A stretch of DNA of 28,947 nt, from positions 1-28,947 of the IMG/VR virus record IMGVR_UViG_3300037087_000054. One strand, given 5' to 3'. Below the pieces are notes generated by a model that saw only the letters and a program-made list of their open reading frames with translations, was not told the origin of the DNA and searched no databases. The DNA is from a virus. Positions 28,787 through 28,947 of this stretch are shown piece by piece (position 1 is the first letter of the stretch; each line of letters opens with the position of its first letter). Both the position numbers and the translations under genes were made by a program.

Positions 28787-28947
28787 ACTGATGAAAATCT
28801 TTGGATGGATACCTTGTGGGTCATGCGGCAGATACACGAGGAATGCAATTATATGCACGGGTTGTTGGAACGAGTCCAAGCATGACGCGGGCTGGGGATT
28901 CCCTAAAATCGCGGATGTATTTAAGGAAGAAGAGGCAAAATTACAAA
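28779..28947 (+). CDS. Zinc-ribbon-like small protein (3' partial)
   Basis: ATG 28779 overlaps the previous gene by eight bases and the frame is still open at the window end. The visible part has CGSCGRYT ... CTGCW (Cys 13, 16, 26, 29), a four-cysteine zinc ribbon, then an acidic helix. Function unknown. Confidence 0.5.
   Translation, partial: MIKLMKIFGWIPCGSCGRYTRNAIICTGCWNESKHDAGWGFPKIADVFKEEEAKLQ

Overview
The window is one continuous piece of a tailed-phage genome (free phage or prophage) with siphovirus-type, lambda-like gene order. No host housekeeping gene, rRNA, tRNA, CRISPR array or integrase is visible. Almost all genes lie on the + strand, with 1-, 4- or 8-base overlaps and AGGAGG-type ribosome sites. 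Sec signal peptides, a lipobox-like signal and a Zn-peptidase endolysin candidate suggest a Gram-negative host. The moderately high GC and the lack of a host gene do not allow a species to be named.

Layout. (1) Head, 1-4265: the tail end of a prohead protease fused to the major capsid protein, with a strong internal ribosome site and ATG; two tandem paralogous decoration/head-fibre proteins; then small connector, completion and terminator proteins. (2) Tail, 4269-17680: a tube protein with an inserted beta domain; a tail-assembly chaperone pair joined by a -1 slippery site (T TTT TTA); the tape measure; a distal-tail protein; two proteins with N-terminal signal peptides; a 1512-residue tail-tip protein combining M-like, L-like (Cys cluster), hub, FN3 and coiled-coil parts; two small tail-associated proteins. 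(3) Lysis and membrane cassette, 17714-20837: a coiled-coil membrane protein, an M15-like peptidase, a Thivi_2564-like membrane protein, a holin-like protein, a lipoprotein, and a free-standing HNH endonuclease with its own promoter followed by a gene remnant.

(4) Switch region, 20838-22184: a terminator-like fold, two minus-strand genes, and a divergent promoter region flanked by ribbon-helix-helix (RHH)-like proteins. One RHH-like protein is on the minus strand and two are on the plus strand. This is the best candidate for the control region, and its plus promoter appears to give a leaderless mRNA. (5) Early/accessory operon, 22184-24666: a ParB-HTH-like protein, several micro-genes (some single-pass membrane), and a pentapeptide-repeat protein. 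(6) Recombination module, 24728-28947: an SMC/RecF-like ATPase, an HNH-like protein wedged between overlapping genes, a PD-(D/E)XK nuclease with Fe-S-type cysteines, and a conserved phage protein that may be the single-strand annealing or binding partner.

The late genes build capsid and tail in the usual order and the lysis cassette follows. Transcription then meets a convergent minus-strand gene, and the RHH region starts the early operon that leads into recombination. The least expected features are the nested capsid start, the two exported proteins inside the tail operon, the all-RHH switch with leaderless promoters, and the run of micro-genes.
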